Part shown: one piece after another, positions 8,730 to 18,141 of the stretch
How the letters are laid out: each line of letters starts with the position of its first letter
Position numbering within the stretch: position 1 is the stretch's first letter
Program-made: the position numbers and the translations under genes
DNA from: Bacillus sp. FJAT-26390
Lineage (GTDB): Bacteria; Bacillota; Bacilli; Paenibacillales; Paenibacillaceae
Reading direction: 5' to 3'
Assembly (NCBI RefSeq): GCF_001682865.1
Contig: NZ_MAQX01000032.1
Span: 62,001-126,000, forward strand
DNA: 64,000 nt
Notes under the pieces: generated by a model
Database searches by the model: none
What the model saw: only the letters and a program-made list of their open reading frames with translations
What the model was told of the DNA's origin: nothing

Positions 8730-10502
8730 CTAATCCTTTTTATCAAGTAATATATGCCACCCTGCCCTCATCTCATGATCTTGAAAAGAGCGTACATTGG
8801 CCGGTTGATTAAATCGGCTAATTACAAGATTAATCTTATCCTGTTTTTGAAACTTGATGTTCTGAGGCTGCTCCACTATTTCGCTTTCATCGTTATCATG
8901 GTTATGAGTAATTGGAATTAATGAGGCGAAGGGGTCATTTTCGACCGTGAGAGTTTGTGTTCTATCTTCATGTGTGACGAAACAGTAGTACGTTTGTTGC
9001 AAACTCTGCGTGAATAAGCAATCTTTAGATCGCGATATTATTTTTCTCAATGCCTGCGCATAGGTTTCCTTCTCTCTTGCATTGTACATCGTGAAGAGAT
9101 TCCAAGCCTCTTCTCCTTGCTTCCCCTGCTTGAATAAGAGTTGCGCATCACTAAAAACAAAGTTACGGTCAGGATAGAAAGCCAAACAGATTATCATGTA
9201 CTTCAGTGATTCCTTTAAATAAAACTCATCCTTCATTCGTTGCAATGTGGGAAGTTGAGAATTGTTCAAGTAAAATAATCGGTTCAAAAATTGTTCATAC
9301 ACATATGGATTTCCATTTAAAACCTCATGCTCCAAAGCGTTATACATCCAACCTAACGTATTCAATAGATCAACCTTTAGTGACGCATTCCAGGAAGTAT
9401 CAATTTCTTCACGCAATTCTTCAAAACATTTGACGAAGTGTCCTCGTTGTACGGCCTGCTCAACATCTTTTTGAATTTCCATCATCGCTTTTTGTTGCCA
9501 GTCCTGGATCAATTGCACAAGCTCGGACTTGTTAAACACAAGAAGCATTTTATCGGGAAGATCATCCTTATGGGTACGTTCAATAACTCGGAGCAATAAT
9601 TGCTTGAATACTTTTCTTGCTACATAATCATAAAGTAAACCGTCTCCCGATAAGCGGCTTTTACCTTGAATAATTCCAGTATGAGTAAAATTATTCAAAT
9701 ACGCCAAGTTTCTTCTGCAATAATCCGATAACTTCCCTACAATTTTTTCTTTCAAGTTCGTCATGCAACCTAAATGATTTAGATAAAACCGATCCAGACA
9801 CCATTCCGGATCGCGGCCTACCATTTCAGTAAAGCGAAGTTCTTGCGTAGAAACAACCTTCTTTTTAACCTTTACCGATTTCACAAACGGTTTACTTAAA
9901 TTTATGACCAAGTTGTCTTCTTTAGAAATGCTGTCTTCGGGTAGTCGATAGGAATCATTCTGCGCATAGCATTTCAGACTTTTGTTGTCATAAGATGCAT
10001 TGGTAGCGATTTCAAATTGCACGCCGAATTCATTGCTAGTATTGAATTGTTTTTGTATGTTTTTTTGTCTCCGCTCGAATTCCGGCAGATTCAAAAAAAG
10101 CGTATCAAGCCAACTATCTAAACCACTTTCCCTTTTTAACAAGGTACTCGGTTTCAAGTGTCTGTCTTGCCCGTCTTCTCTAACCGTTTTCACTTGAACA
10201 AATCGAATCTTGTCTTCCCCCAAAAGCGCTACATCGTCCAGAAATTCAAAAATCACTTCGTTCCACCATGCATGCTCTGCATGCAACATCTCTACCATAT
10301 AGTGAATGGCAACATAATATTGGTAAACAAAACCACGAAGTGCAATAAGCCCTCCCAAATCATCGGGATCTTCATTAAGTAAGTATCTGACAGCGCAACG
10401 CGCCTCATTCTCAGGCAATACCCCCTGCAAATGTTTAAGACTATATTTATTCACTTTGTCTAACAGACCCTGTTCCAAATCTTTATATTCCATAGATTCC
10501 AC
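8730..10502 (-). CDS. Cap4-like dsDNA nuclease effector (LmuA/DdmA-like)
   Basis: A 590-residue protein, first gene of the three-gene unit. The N-terminal 200 residues show a Cap4/DUF4297-type nuclease fold: GFVYQYYVA at about 57-65, the acidic pair in FLDDVALLG at 89-90, and the QVK motif of the PD-(D/E)xK core at 103-105 (RFVQVKT). The remaining 390 residues are helix-rich and would be the oligomerisation/ABC-3C C-terminal domain that couples to the ATPase. In Lamassu and DdmABC this subunit cuts DNA once released, giving loss of plasmids or abortive defence against phage. All core nuclease residues appear intact. The start at 10502 has a weak upstream site. A tyrosine-recombinase remnant lies just upstream, suggesting the unit was inserted beside an older mobile gene. 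Confidence 0.75.
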   Translation of the reverse strand: MESMEYKDLEQGLLDKVNKYSLKHLQGVLPENEARCAVRYLLNEDPDDLGGLIALRGFVYQYYVAIHYMVEMLHAEHAWWNEVIFEFLDDVALLGEDKIRFVQVKTVREDGQDRHLKPSTLLKRESGLDSWLDTLFLNLPEFERRQKNIQKQFNTSNEFGVQFEIATNASYDNKSLKCYAQNDSYRLPEDSISKEDNLVINLSKPFVKSVKVKKKVVSTQELRFTEMVGRDPEWCLDRFYLNHLGCMTNLKEKIVGKLSDYCRRNLAYLNNFTHTGIIQGKSRLSGDGLLYDYVARKVFKQLLLRVIERTHKDDLPDKMLLVFNKSELVQLIQDWQQKAMMEIQKDVEQAVQRGHFVKCFEELREEIDTSWNASLKVDLLNTLGWMYNALEHEVLNGNPYVYEQFLNRLFYLNNSQLPTLQRMKDEFYLKESLKYMIICLAFYPDRNFVFSDAQLLFKQGKQGEEAWNLFTMYNAREKETYAQALRKIISRSKDCLFTQSLQQTYYCFVTHEDRTQTLTVENDPFASLIPITHNHDNDESEIVEQPQNIKFQKQDKINLVISRFNQPANVRSFQDHEMRAGWHILLDKKD

Positions 10503-10609
10503 CTGATCCTGAAAAATATATTGTTTTTAGCGACAAGAACAAACATGAAATGCATTAAGCTACCTTTCCCGTAATTCGACAAACTTTCCCAAATTCCTGT
10601 TCTATTTAG

Positions 10610-10843
10610 ATATGCAATCAATCCTTCTCCATCCACACGAGGCGACTTGGAGATGGATGCCTTGTTCGTTAACAGGGACAACCAACAAATCAGTACTGAG
10701 CCTTACAAGACAAAATGCAGGCCTACGGTAACATGGCTGACATTACCGGTGTCAGAGTTTCTCCGCATACGTTTCGGCATTCAATGGCGAAATTTTATAT
10801 TTTGAAGAGCGGTGCCCCCTTTACGCTTAGACGAATTCTATGA
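10610..10843 (+). pseudogene. C-terminal remnant of a tyrosine recombinase
   Basis: On the plus strand, in two frames joined near 10703, one can read DALFVNRDNQQIS and then a typical integrase C-terminus with VSPHTFRHSMAKFY (the HxxR catalytic box). It stops at TGA 10841-10843, before the second catalytic His and the nucleophile Tyr, so it cannot be active. It lies between the Lamassu-like and Wadjet operons, opposite in strand to both. It marks a junction between two separately acquired modules, or an old integration site. Confidence 0.7.
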
Positions 10844-11054
10844 ATATTAAGATGGGGCTGTCCGAAAAGAAAAGTTTGATGAATGAATATCTAGCAAAAA
10901 CTATCAGAACGAAAAGAGTGAATGCTGGTTAATATTTATTCAATCTTGTTCTCTTTTCGGGCCCCTTTCTTTACATTAAAACCGACTAAATTGGCTCTAT
11001 ATTCCGTCCAACGATGCAGCAGAACCCGCTTGAAGTTTATATAGAATCCGTCTC

Positions 11055-12326
11055 TCAGTCTACGATACACTCCTGCTCCAGACGAATCCTGCGCTCTATC
11101 ATGGTTTCCAGCACCGGAAGCCAATCCGCATATCGTGGTTCTCTTAACGTATGAACAAGCTGACTGGCATAATCTTCACTAACCGGCGCTGCTTGTGATT
11201 CATACTGAAGTAGCGTATCCACTCCCATCCGATACGGTCGTAGCCCAGGGAAAAAATTGGATTGAATCCACTTGAAAATTCGGATTCCGCCAAGGTCGAT
11301 ATCACCCCAGTGGAGCAGTTCTGGAGGATTTGACGCTTCATTCACTACCTGACTCAGCTTTCGGAGAAAGCTTTGCAAGACACGATTTGGGTACCCTCCT
11401 GTGTAGATGACAAGAACCTCACCAGCACGAACCGAAGGCTGCTCTAGATAATGATGATAGCTCGTCCAATTCTCAATGGAAAGAATGTGACGAGCAGATA
11501 TAAAGACATGCGTTATCACATCAATCGTCTCACCAGAAAGCCCAAGACCGCCCGGAAATGCGCTGGTGTCAACCTGCTTGCCGTCGCGGGTTCGAAAGAC
11601 AAGTGAGCCGCATAAAAAGACACTTTGAGGATTACGAGTAAGACCAAGCCAATCCAACCATTCCTCTTCTGTCTCCCGCTGCTCACCGGAAGCCTGCTTT
11701 GCCAGAGCAATCAGCCGTTTAAGCGTCTGACGCTCCAGATGCTTCGTATCTCGAAATAACTGCTGGCTAAAGATGCGAATTGGTACTGCACGATCACCAA
11801 GCAGCGGCAACTCGTTCAACGTGTGAACTAGATCAACCGTTCCTTGCACATCATCTGGATCGAGGCGAACAGCCTTACCTTGCGCCAATGCATCGTCCAT
11901 TTCCTGTCGCCACTTTTGAACCCAACGCCACGGATGAGAACTCAACGGAATCAGAGAAGCCCGCAGTTGCTCCAATTTGGTGCGCAAAGGAGTACGACCG
12001 GAAATTCGGTAAGCCTCCTCTACAGCTTCCCATTGCAAATATACTTTCTCTATTTCGTCCGAACGATATTTAGCCATTGTAAGTTGAACAACATCTTCCT
12101 GCTCTAACTCGGCTAGCCTTTCGTTCATCCAATGACGCTTTCGAAAGTCCATCTCATCGTTGTAATCTCGAGCAAAAGGACTTTTCCCAATTATGAGTTG
12201 GGGACGCATTTTTCCAGGGGTCCCTGTAACAAATGATTGGCTTTGTTCGTATTTGTTCAAAAGCAAGGTCAGCAAATCCTTGCCAAATTTCTGCTTAAAG
12301 CTTATTTCGTCTGCTTCCATGCGCAA
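11055..12326 (-). CDS. jetD: Wadjet nuclease subunit JetD (Toprim-like)
   Basis: A 423-residue protein, last gene of the Wadjet unit. The C-terminal half has the Toprim-type catalytic core: a conserved Glu in SIENWTSYHHY, a glycine loop (YTGGYPN) and the metal-binding pair in HWGDIDLGGIRI. This matches the DUF2220/JetD family, related to topoisomerase VI subunit A. In Wadjet, JetD is the nuclease that cuts circular plasmid DNA after the JetABC motor has extruded it. The start is taken as TTG at 12326, six bases after AGGAGG; an ATG two codons on has poorer spacing. It follows jetC by 21 bases. All core residues look intact. Confidence 0.9.
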   Translation of the reverse strand: MRMEADEISFKQKFGKDLLTLLLNKYEQSQSFVTGTPGKMRPQLIIGKSPFARDYNDEMDFRKRHWMNERLAELEQEDVVQLTMAKYRSDEIEKVYLQWEAVEEAYRISGRTPLRTKLEQLRASLIPLSSHPWRWVQKWRQEMDDALAQGKAVRLDPDDVQGTVDLVHTLNELPLLGDRAVPIRIFSQQLFRDTKHLERQTLKRLIALAKQASGEQRETEEEWLDWLGLTRNPQSVFLCGSLVFRTRDGKQVDTSAFPGGLGLSGETIDVITHVFISARHILSIENWTSYHHYLEQPSVRAGEVLVIYTGGYPNRVLQSFLRKLSQVVNEASNPPELLHWGDIDLGGIRIFKWIQSNFFPGLRPYRMGVDTLLQYESQAAPVSEDYASQLVHTLREPRYADWLPVLETMIERRIRLEQECIVD

Positions 12327-12347
12327 GTCTTACCTCCTGCTACCAAT

Positions 12348-15300
12348 TCAAAACAAGGTGCCTTGCCTTCCGTGGCGTTCACTTTCAAACGGAGGACTCT
12401 CTATACTTTCACCTAACTTTGACGAGGATGAGTCCGTATTGGGAATTTTATCTTCCGTTAAGTCAATCGACTTTTCGATTGTTTCAGTATTGTGAAATGC
12501 AGGACTCGTCTCCGCTTCATCTGGAACCCAGCGATCAATCATATCAACAAAGCATTGGTAGTCATGCTTGCTGACAAACAGCGTAGTCGTCACTTCAGGT
12601 GCCATATGCTGCATTTTCTCGTCTGGAACAGCGGCTACCAATTGCAGTCCCATTTGCTTAATTAGCCGCAAACTGGATTGAATACGCTGTTCGTCCATTT
12701 TGTTGAACGCTTCATCGAAGACAACCAGCCGAGAGCTTTTGTTTGAATATAAATGATGAAACGAAGCTAGGATCGCAATATAAAAAGGAGTCTGTGTCTC
12801 GCCGCCGGATTTCTCTTTAAGTACCTGCGAGAATCGGTAACGCCCCCCACTGCTCGACGAAACAATGATGTCAAAGTCCAGGTATTGCCGGTAATCGGCA
12901 TACTCTTCCATCTGCCCTGCCTCTCCACGCACCAGCATTTCGAACAATTCATGTAGCACTGCAGTTCGATCATTTTCTGGCAGGTCAAACAGAGATCCCT
13001 TCTCCATCAAAAGTGGGTCCATCACTGCCTCATAAAATTTCTTGTACCGTTCGCTCGGCGAAACCTCGAAGTGATACTTGTCGTCAGAAAAGGGGAAGTT
13101 CCGTAGCGCATAGTTCAATTGTTGGAATTCACGCCGCGCCATCTCAATTGCTTCCCGCAGCTTAAATACGAAGTGAGACTTAAACTCCTCCTCGGACTCA
13201 GCAAGCGCCTCTGCAACCTTTTGCTGATATTCTGGGATATTAAGATGTTCAATTGTATCGAGCAAACGATCATAGGCATCGTTCTCGGAATCGTTCGCAT
13301 CACCATTGAAAGTATTATCAACATTGTATTTTTGCCTTAGTTTGGCTACATCATTGAATTGGTCATCACGCTTGGTCTGTAGTCCCTTGGAGCTACGTTC
13401 CCAGTTTTGCAACTTTTGAAACGTACTGACTGTTGTTGATCGCTCCGCTTCCTCATAACGTTGCTTGGCTCGCTGCTCACTCTCAGCACCATACTCACCC
13501 ACCCATTGCTCAAGGATAACTTCAATATCTCGCACTCTATTCTGTTGAACGAACAAAGCTGCCGCCAGTTGCTTGCACTCGGCTTCAATCGTGCCTTTAT
13601 CCTGCAAGAGACCTCCCCATTTCTCCTTCCAATGCTTCTCCGCCTCGCGCCAATGCTCGTAGTCAGCCTTAAGACGTTCAGCTTCCGCCAGGTTGAGTCC
13701 TTCCCATTCTAGTTGCACTTGTTCCTGACGAAACCTGCAAGTTTCCAGTTCTCGCGGCAATGTGAGATGAGACGATAAAGCATTATACACGGCATCCTTG
13801 TCCCGAAATCGATCTAGCCACTCACGGAAGCTAGCCCCCAACTCCCTTAGCCTTGTAATTGTTTCCCTAATCTCTTGAAGCTCCAACTTGCGAATCTCCA
13901 ATTGGCGTGCGATTGCCTTGGTTCCAATATAAGGGATTTCATAGTACTTTTTCGGAATTTGTCTGGCCACAAGATTATTGTATACCATACAACTACGCGT
14001 AATGGCTGTACGATGTCGTCGCAACTCCTGCTCATCCTTAGCTTTCATCACTCTGCCTAGCAGGTGCTCGGCACGAGCCCGAACGACAGGATGCTCAGCA
14101 ACAAGCTCATGCGCCAGCGAACCCGGCTCCGCCGTTCCTAGATATTTTCTTTCTTTTTCAGTATCGACAAGGCCCACGCCTTCGAGCTTTCGCGTCCATT
14201 TCTCTCGCTCATAGATGCCTAGAGCCTCCGCGAAGCATTCCGGTTCCACCAATAGATCAAATCGTTGCGTATTCAGATAACCTTCCAGTGCATCCCGCCA
14301 GCCTTCGTCAACCAGCTCCGCTTCCTCACAAAAAATCCAGACCGCAGAACGCCCCCTTAACCTGTCCTCCAACAATTCCTTCAACTGTCTGACCGGCTCC
14401 GCATAGCTGCGCCTCTTCTGCTCTAGATCACGGATAATGCTCTCCAGTTCAGTAGCCTGCTCCTCCGCCGCATTCAGTGATTCCAGTAAACGAGCTTCGC
14501 CAATCAAGAGCCTGTCATACCAACCAGACCGGGCTTCAGCAATTGTAGCTAGCCTCGCCGCCCATATTTCTTCATCCAATTCTTCTGCCTTGCCTTTGTC
14601 TACAATCGTCAGCAATCCCGCAAGATGCTCCGTATATTGTCCAATCTGCTCACGCTCTCCTGTTTCCCACGACCAATATTCTCCGTCCGTATAGGTGGAG
14701 AAGTTCTCCAGCAATTGTCTCTCCCGATTAAGCTTATTGCAGTAAATGGACAATAATTGCTCCAGTTCCGCTCGTTTCGTCTCAAGCTCTCGAATCTCCG
14801 CCTCCAGTTCCTTTTTGCGTCTTTCAGCTGCATGATTCTGCCAGCGCTGGTAAGCGAGCTGCGACTGCTCACGTGCCTCGTTCAACTTAACCTCTGCCAA
14901 TTCAGTACTTTCCAGTAGGCGAGCCAAATTTCCCTCTGCTTGATGCTTTAAACGCTCCTGTTGCTCTAGATTCTCTGTTTCATACAACACTTTTAATTTT
15001 CGAATAACATAGTCCTGCTCTTTAATTGTTTCTTTAAGCCGGGCATACTCCTGATAGCCATCTCGAATATCCTGCAACTGCAATTTGCGCTTCTGCAGCA
15101 GTTCAAGCTCCTGCCTGTAGCGCTCATGAATCTCGAAATTCTGCTTCATCAAGTCCAGCTGCAACTCGCGTTTGTCCAGAATGTAGTCGTAAACAAACGT
15201 CCGAATATTTCGAATAGGCTTAAACGATAGTGCTTTGGTGAATATATGAAAAAATCGATCCTGCAGTTGACCCAATCTTGCCAACAATGCCTTCTGATAG

Positions 15301-15860
15301 TTAGACTTGTTACGTTCGAATAGAGCCCGCCCCCTTGAACTCGGCCTCACACCAAGCTGTTGATGTCCTTCTCCAAGACCAGTCCCAACACCGGCTCCAT
15401 ACCGTCGTTTAAACGCTTCCCGATTCAGTAACTGGCCTTGCGGATTGACAAAGTCAAGCTGATCCAACTTGCATGCAGCCAATATAAAATACTCTTCCTC
15501 GTACGAACGATCGCGGTACACGTCGATGGCTGCGCCAATAACAAACGATTCCTTCTTGTCCTCGTCACGAAACTCAGCAATAATATAGGTCGTAAAATCC
15601 CCATCCCGAACGTACGAGCGTTCATCACTGCCAATCTTGCCCATTAGATAATTCTCAAAACTGCGCTTCGCCTCATCGTGAGCTGCAGCGTTGAAGCGAA
15701 TAAGCCGCTGATCAACTACAAACAGCACCTGAAGGGCGTCGATAATCGTCGATTTACCGGCGGCATTTTGTCCTGTAATTAATGTCTGTCGGCCAAATTC
15801 CATAGTTACATCCTTGAAATAGTGCCAGTTAATCAACCGGAGCCGTGTCATCCATTTCAT
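12348..15860 (-). CDS. jetC: Wadjet SMC-like ATPase JetC
   Basis: A 1170-residue SMC/MukB-like ATPase. Walker A is GQNAAGKS at 30-37. Long coiled-coil arms follow, and the C-terminal head has the ABC signature KSGGETQ and Walker B RLVVFDEAFNKMD. The open frame extends 81 codons further upstream, but ATG 15860 is chosen because AAGGAGG lies eight bases before it and the family begins with this segment (TRLRLINWHYF). This start lies inside the last 32 bases of jetB, so translation is coupled. In Wadjet the JetABC complex extrudes DNA loops and JetD cleaves small circular DNA. A low-similarity Ser/Pro/Thr-rich tail of about 60 residues follows the head. Confidence 0.92.
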   Translation of the reverse strand: MKWMTRLRLINWHYFKDVTMEFGRQTLITGQNAAGKSTIIDALQVLFVVDQRLIRFNAAAHDEAKRSFENYLMGKIGSDERSYVRDGDFTTYIIAEFRDEDKKESFVIGAAIDVYRDRSYEEEYFILAACKLDQLDFVNPQGQLLNREAFKRRYGAGVGTGLGEGHQQLGVRPSSRGRALFERNKSNYQKALLARLGQLQDRFFHIFTKALSFKPIRNIRTFVYDYILDKRELQLDLMKQNFEIHERYRQELELLQKRKLQLQDIRDGYQEYARLKETIKEQDYVIRKLKVLYETENLEQQERLKHQAEGNLARLLESTELAEVKLNEAREQSQLAYQRWQNHAAERRKKELEAEIRELETKRAELEQLLSIYCNKLNRERQLLENFSTYTDGEYWSWETGEREQIGQYTEHLAGLLTIVDKGKAEELDEEIWAARLATIAEARSGWYDRLLIGEARLLESLNAAEEQATELESIIRDLEQKRRSYAEPVRQLKELLEDRLRGRSAVWIFCEEAELVDEGWRDALEGYLNTQRFDLLVEPECFAEALGIYEREKWTRKLEGVGLVDTEKERKYLGTAEPGSLAHELVAEHPVVRARAEHLLGRVMKAKDEQELRRHRTAITRSCMVYNNLVARQIPKKYYEIPYIGTKAIARQLEIRKLELQEIRETITRLRELGASFREWLDRFRDKDAVYNALSSHLTLPRELETCRFRQEQVQLEWEGLNLAEAERLKADYEHWREAEKHWKEKWGGLLQDKGTIEAECKQLAAALFVQQNRVRDIEVILEQWVGEYGAESEQRAKQRYEEAERSTTVSTFQKLQNWERSSKGLQTKRDDQFNDVAKLRQKYNVDNTFNGDANDSENDAYDRLLDTIEHLNIPEYQQKVAEALAESEEEFKSHFVFKLREAIEMARREFQQLNYALRNFPFSDDKYHFEVSPSERYKKFYEAVMDPLLMEKGSLFDLPENDRTAVLHELFEMLVRGEAGQMEEYADYRQYLDFDIIVSSSSGGRYRFSQVLKEKSGGETQTPFYIAILASFHHLYSNKSSRLVVFDEAFNKMDEQRIQSSLRLIKQMGLQLVAAVPDEKMQHMAPEVTTTLFVSKHDYQCFVDMIDRWVPDEAETSPAFHNTETIEKSIDLTEDKIPNTDSSSSKLGESIESPPFESERHGRQGTLF

Positions 15861-16437
15861 CCAGCAATCCTCCTTCCTCTGCGGCATCGTAGCGTTCCAG
15901 TCTTTCCGTAAGTTGAGCGATCTCGTCAGCCTGAACAACATACATCCAAGTATGGTACAGTTTGAACCGGGCATCGTCCGCTCGATGATCCTCATCCATT
16001 GCTTCGAGCAACTGAAACTGTGCACACAACCGAATAAGCTTGTCCAGCGCTGTTCGTCCCACCCATTCAATCCGAAACGTCTCAAACTTACTACGAATTT
16101 CATGCAACGTCACCATCGGATAATCTGCTAACGACAAGCCTTGTCGCTTCTCCTCATACAGAAGACGCAGCACAAGTAGCCAAAGGGTCTGTTCCCTATC
16201 CATACGCCTGCGGAGCCTTCCATCCGGAAGGTGGAGAAAGACGCATTCATGACGTTCATCAACTGTTAGTTCCCAACCGAGAAATTGAAAGTAGGCTTCA
16301 AGTACCTGACTATGACGCCTTATGATGGCATAAGCTTCACGATCCTTGTCTCTAACCAGCAGATTGACCTCGAATAACCGATTCAATACATGACGAACCT
16401 TGGCTTGCTCAGATTCACTCAATTCGTCAAACATCAT
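15829..16437 (-). CDS. jetB: Wadjet kite-like subunit JetB
   Basis: A 202-residue winged-helix-type protein, second gene of the Wadjet unit. It overlaps the jetA stop (ATGA) and contains the jetC start near its end. It has the size and position of JetB/MksE, the kite subunit that bridges the ATPase heads and the kleisin JetA. No catalytic motif is expected or seen. The C-terminus is acidic (EEGGLLDEMDD). Identity is inferred mainly from its place between clear jetA and jetC genes. Confidence 0.85.
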   Translation of the reverse strand: MMFDELSESEQAKVRHVLNRLFEVNLLVRDKDREAYAIIRRHSQVLEAYFQFLGWELTVDERHECVFLHLPDGRLRRRMDREQTLWLLVLRLLYEEKRQGLSLADYPMVTLHEIRSKFETFRIEWVGRTALDKLIRLCAQFQLLEAMDEDHRADDARFKLYHTWMYVVQADEIAQLTERLERYDAAEEGGLLDEMDDTAPVD

Positions 16438-17867
16438 CTTTTCGGGCCCCCTTTCTTCTTGACAATTGTATGGTTATCGAAGCGATAACCGCCATTCGTT
16501 AGAATATTACGGCCATCACTTCGCCGAACCAGGAAGTTCGAGCCCCCGTCTGATCCATACAAATAAATATAGCCCAGCATAATGAACTGCTCCGCATTCT
16601 CGGGTGCGAGTTCGGCCATCTCCATCTCTGCCCGTTCACCCAAACGATTCGTTACATAATCATCGACCTTCTTTCGGGTAATCGCCTTGCGCATTCGTTC
16701 TAGGTTTTTGGTTCGCAATTCCTCCAGTAGATGATCAGGCATCTCCACAGCCACATGCACATCAGGTTGATGAGGCGCCCGCTTACGCCGCGGCGGCAAT
16801 AAGGATTGTTCAGAAAGAGCGCGGGTCTGGCGCAGCGCAAACAACGACTCTGTACCATCCATTGGTAAGTCTTTGCTCAGCCGTTCAATTAAACGTGCAA
16901 GCTGCTGATCTATGCCTTCATTCTGCTGACTCAAATAGCGAGCACGATCATAAGAGGAACGCAAGTATTGATTGTGCCGCACATCAATTTGGTAGAACAA
17001 CTCATCCAGCCCGTTGAACGTTTCATCAATGAAAAAGAGTGCCTGCTTCACAGCCTGCCCAGCCTCGTCTACCGAAGTGTACAATCCGCTCTTCACCCCA
17101 TCGAGTGCAGCCGCTTCTAATTGCTGTCGATCTAGCAGCCATTGCTGTACCGTATTTAGAATTTGCATTCGATAACGGGCAACATGATCGGACGTCTTCA
17201 GCCGATGATAACTCTTGTCAATAATTTGCGTTTTATAATGGTCAAAATGATGATCCAGCACATCTTGTATTGACGTCTTCTGAACAACCTGTTCCATCAA
17301 GTGCTTCATATTGTTGTAAAGCGCCACAAGCTCCTGTCGAAACTGTCCACTTACTTCAGCCGCACTCATAACGGCCGAACAAGGCTGCAGCCGGGCTCCT
17401 TCTCCGGTCAGCGATTGGTAGACCAAAAATGCGAATCGCTGGTACTCAACCGTCCTCGCATCGCACAGCTCTTTTAACACACCAATCAGCCGACTGGCAT
17501 AGTGCGGCAATACAATGAACCGCTCGAATTGAGCTCGCGTCTCCACATCGATCCACTTTCGCTCTTCCAGTCGCCGCAACATTGTATTCGCTTGAGTCCT
17601 CGTCAGGTCTTCCATGTTAATCTGTCTCAAATCGTCACTGCGCTCACTCTCCTCGTCTTCCGTATCCAATACAGCAATATCCTCACCCAATTCGCGCCGG
17701 GTATCCAGCATTTCCTGCAGCAAATCCCGCATGACGTTAAAACGAATGCCGAAGCGCTCTGTCTGTGCCTGATCGTACAGCAGCAACAGAGCCTCAGCAT
17801 AGATTTGCTTATTAGAGCCCACAAGCAGCGTAAACAGTCGATCCGGAATAATGTCGAACAATTTCAT
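16434..17867 (-). CDS. jetA: Wadjet kleisin subunit JetA (type III-like)
   Basis: A 477-residue protein, first gene of the Wadjet unit. It opens with KLFDIIPDRLFTLL and NKQIYAEALLLLYDQ, the pattern I recall for the JetA family with DUF5716, which belongs to type III Wadjet. Type I carries DUF3375 and type II DUF2397 instead. The middle is helical, and the C-terminus contains a short beta-rich region (IYLYGSDGG). JetA acts as the kleisin that closes the SMC ring. The start is set at ATG 17867; a GTG three codons upstream is closer to a GAGGG site and also possible. The longer frame to 17951 has no such site. About 275 bases separate it from the divergent gene at 18142, so two promoters are expected there. 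Confidence 0.85.
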   Translation of the reverse strand: MKLFDIIPDRLFTLLVGSNKQIYAEALLLLYDQAQTERFGIRFNVMRDLLQEMLDTRRELGEDIAVLDTEDEESERSDDLRQINMEDLTRTQANTMLRRLEERKWIDVETRAQFERFIVLPHYASRLIGVLKELCDARTVEYQRFAFLVYQSLTGEGARLQPCSAVMSAAEVSGQFRQELVALYNNMKHLMEQVVQKTSIQDVLDHHFDHYKTQIIDKSYHRLKTSDHVARYRMQILNTVQQWLLDRQQLEAAALDGVKSGLYTSVDEAGQAVKQALFFIDETFNGLDELFYQIDVRHNQYLRSSYDRARYLSQQNEGIDQQLARLIERLSKDLPMDGTESLFALRQTRALSEQSLLPPRRKRAPHQPDVHVAVEMPDHLLEELRTKNLERMRKAITRKKVDDYVTNRLGERAEMEMAELAPENAEQFIMLGYIYLYGSDGGSNFLVRRSDGRNILTNGGYRFDNHTIVKKKGGPKR

Positions 17868-18141
17868 ACTCGTCACACATTCCCTCGTTAGTATAGAATT
17901 CCTTGCGCCGATAGGCTTGTTAATATCCTGCCTTATGCCATCTCCAGTCATCGACGCATTTTTATAAATTTCGACAGTAATGGCATCATATCCTTTAATC
18001 TATTGTTGCCTCAAGGTAGAGGTCACGTATAATCAAATCCTCAAAAACAACTACCCGGCACACTACTATGTAGTATGATAAAGGTGAAAATAATGATATT
18101 AAATCTGGAAGAAAAACGCCCTGCAAAAGGAGGTGAAACGT

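Noticed and set aside
10460-10681. 73-residue minus-strand frame overlapping the nuclease start
   Set aside because: It is opposite the integrase remnant read on the plus strand, and overlaps the nuclease gene in another frame without a ribosome site.
10841-10960. GGGGCTGTCCGAAAAG resembling an IS terminal repeat near 10855-10870
   Set aside because: No matching inverted end or transposase was found in the window, so an insertion sequence cannot be claimed.
10936-11124. 62-residue minus-strand frame overlapping the end of jetD
   Set aside because: Overlaps jetD by 70 bases, no start site, composition not protein-like apart from the short repeat noted.
12767-18000. many frames of 60 to 130 codons on both strands within jetABCD and pur genes
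   Set aside because: Shadows of the long genes: no ribosome sites, and their composition mirrors the real genes.
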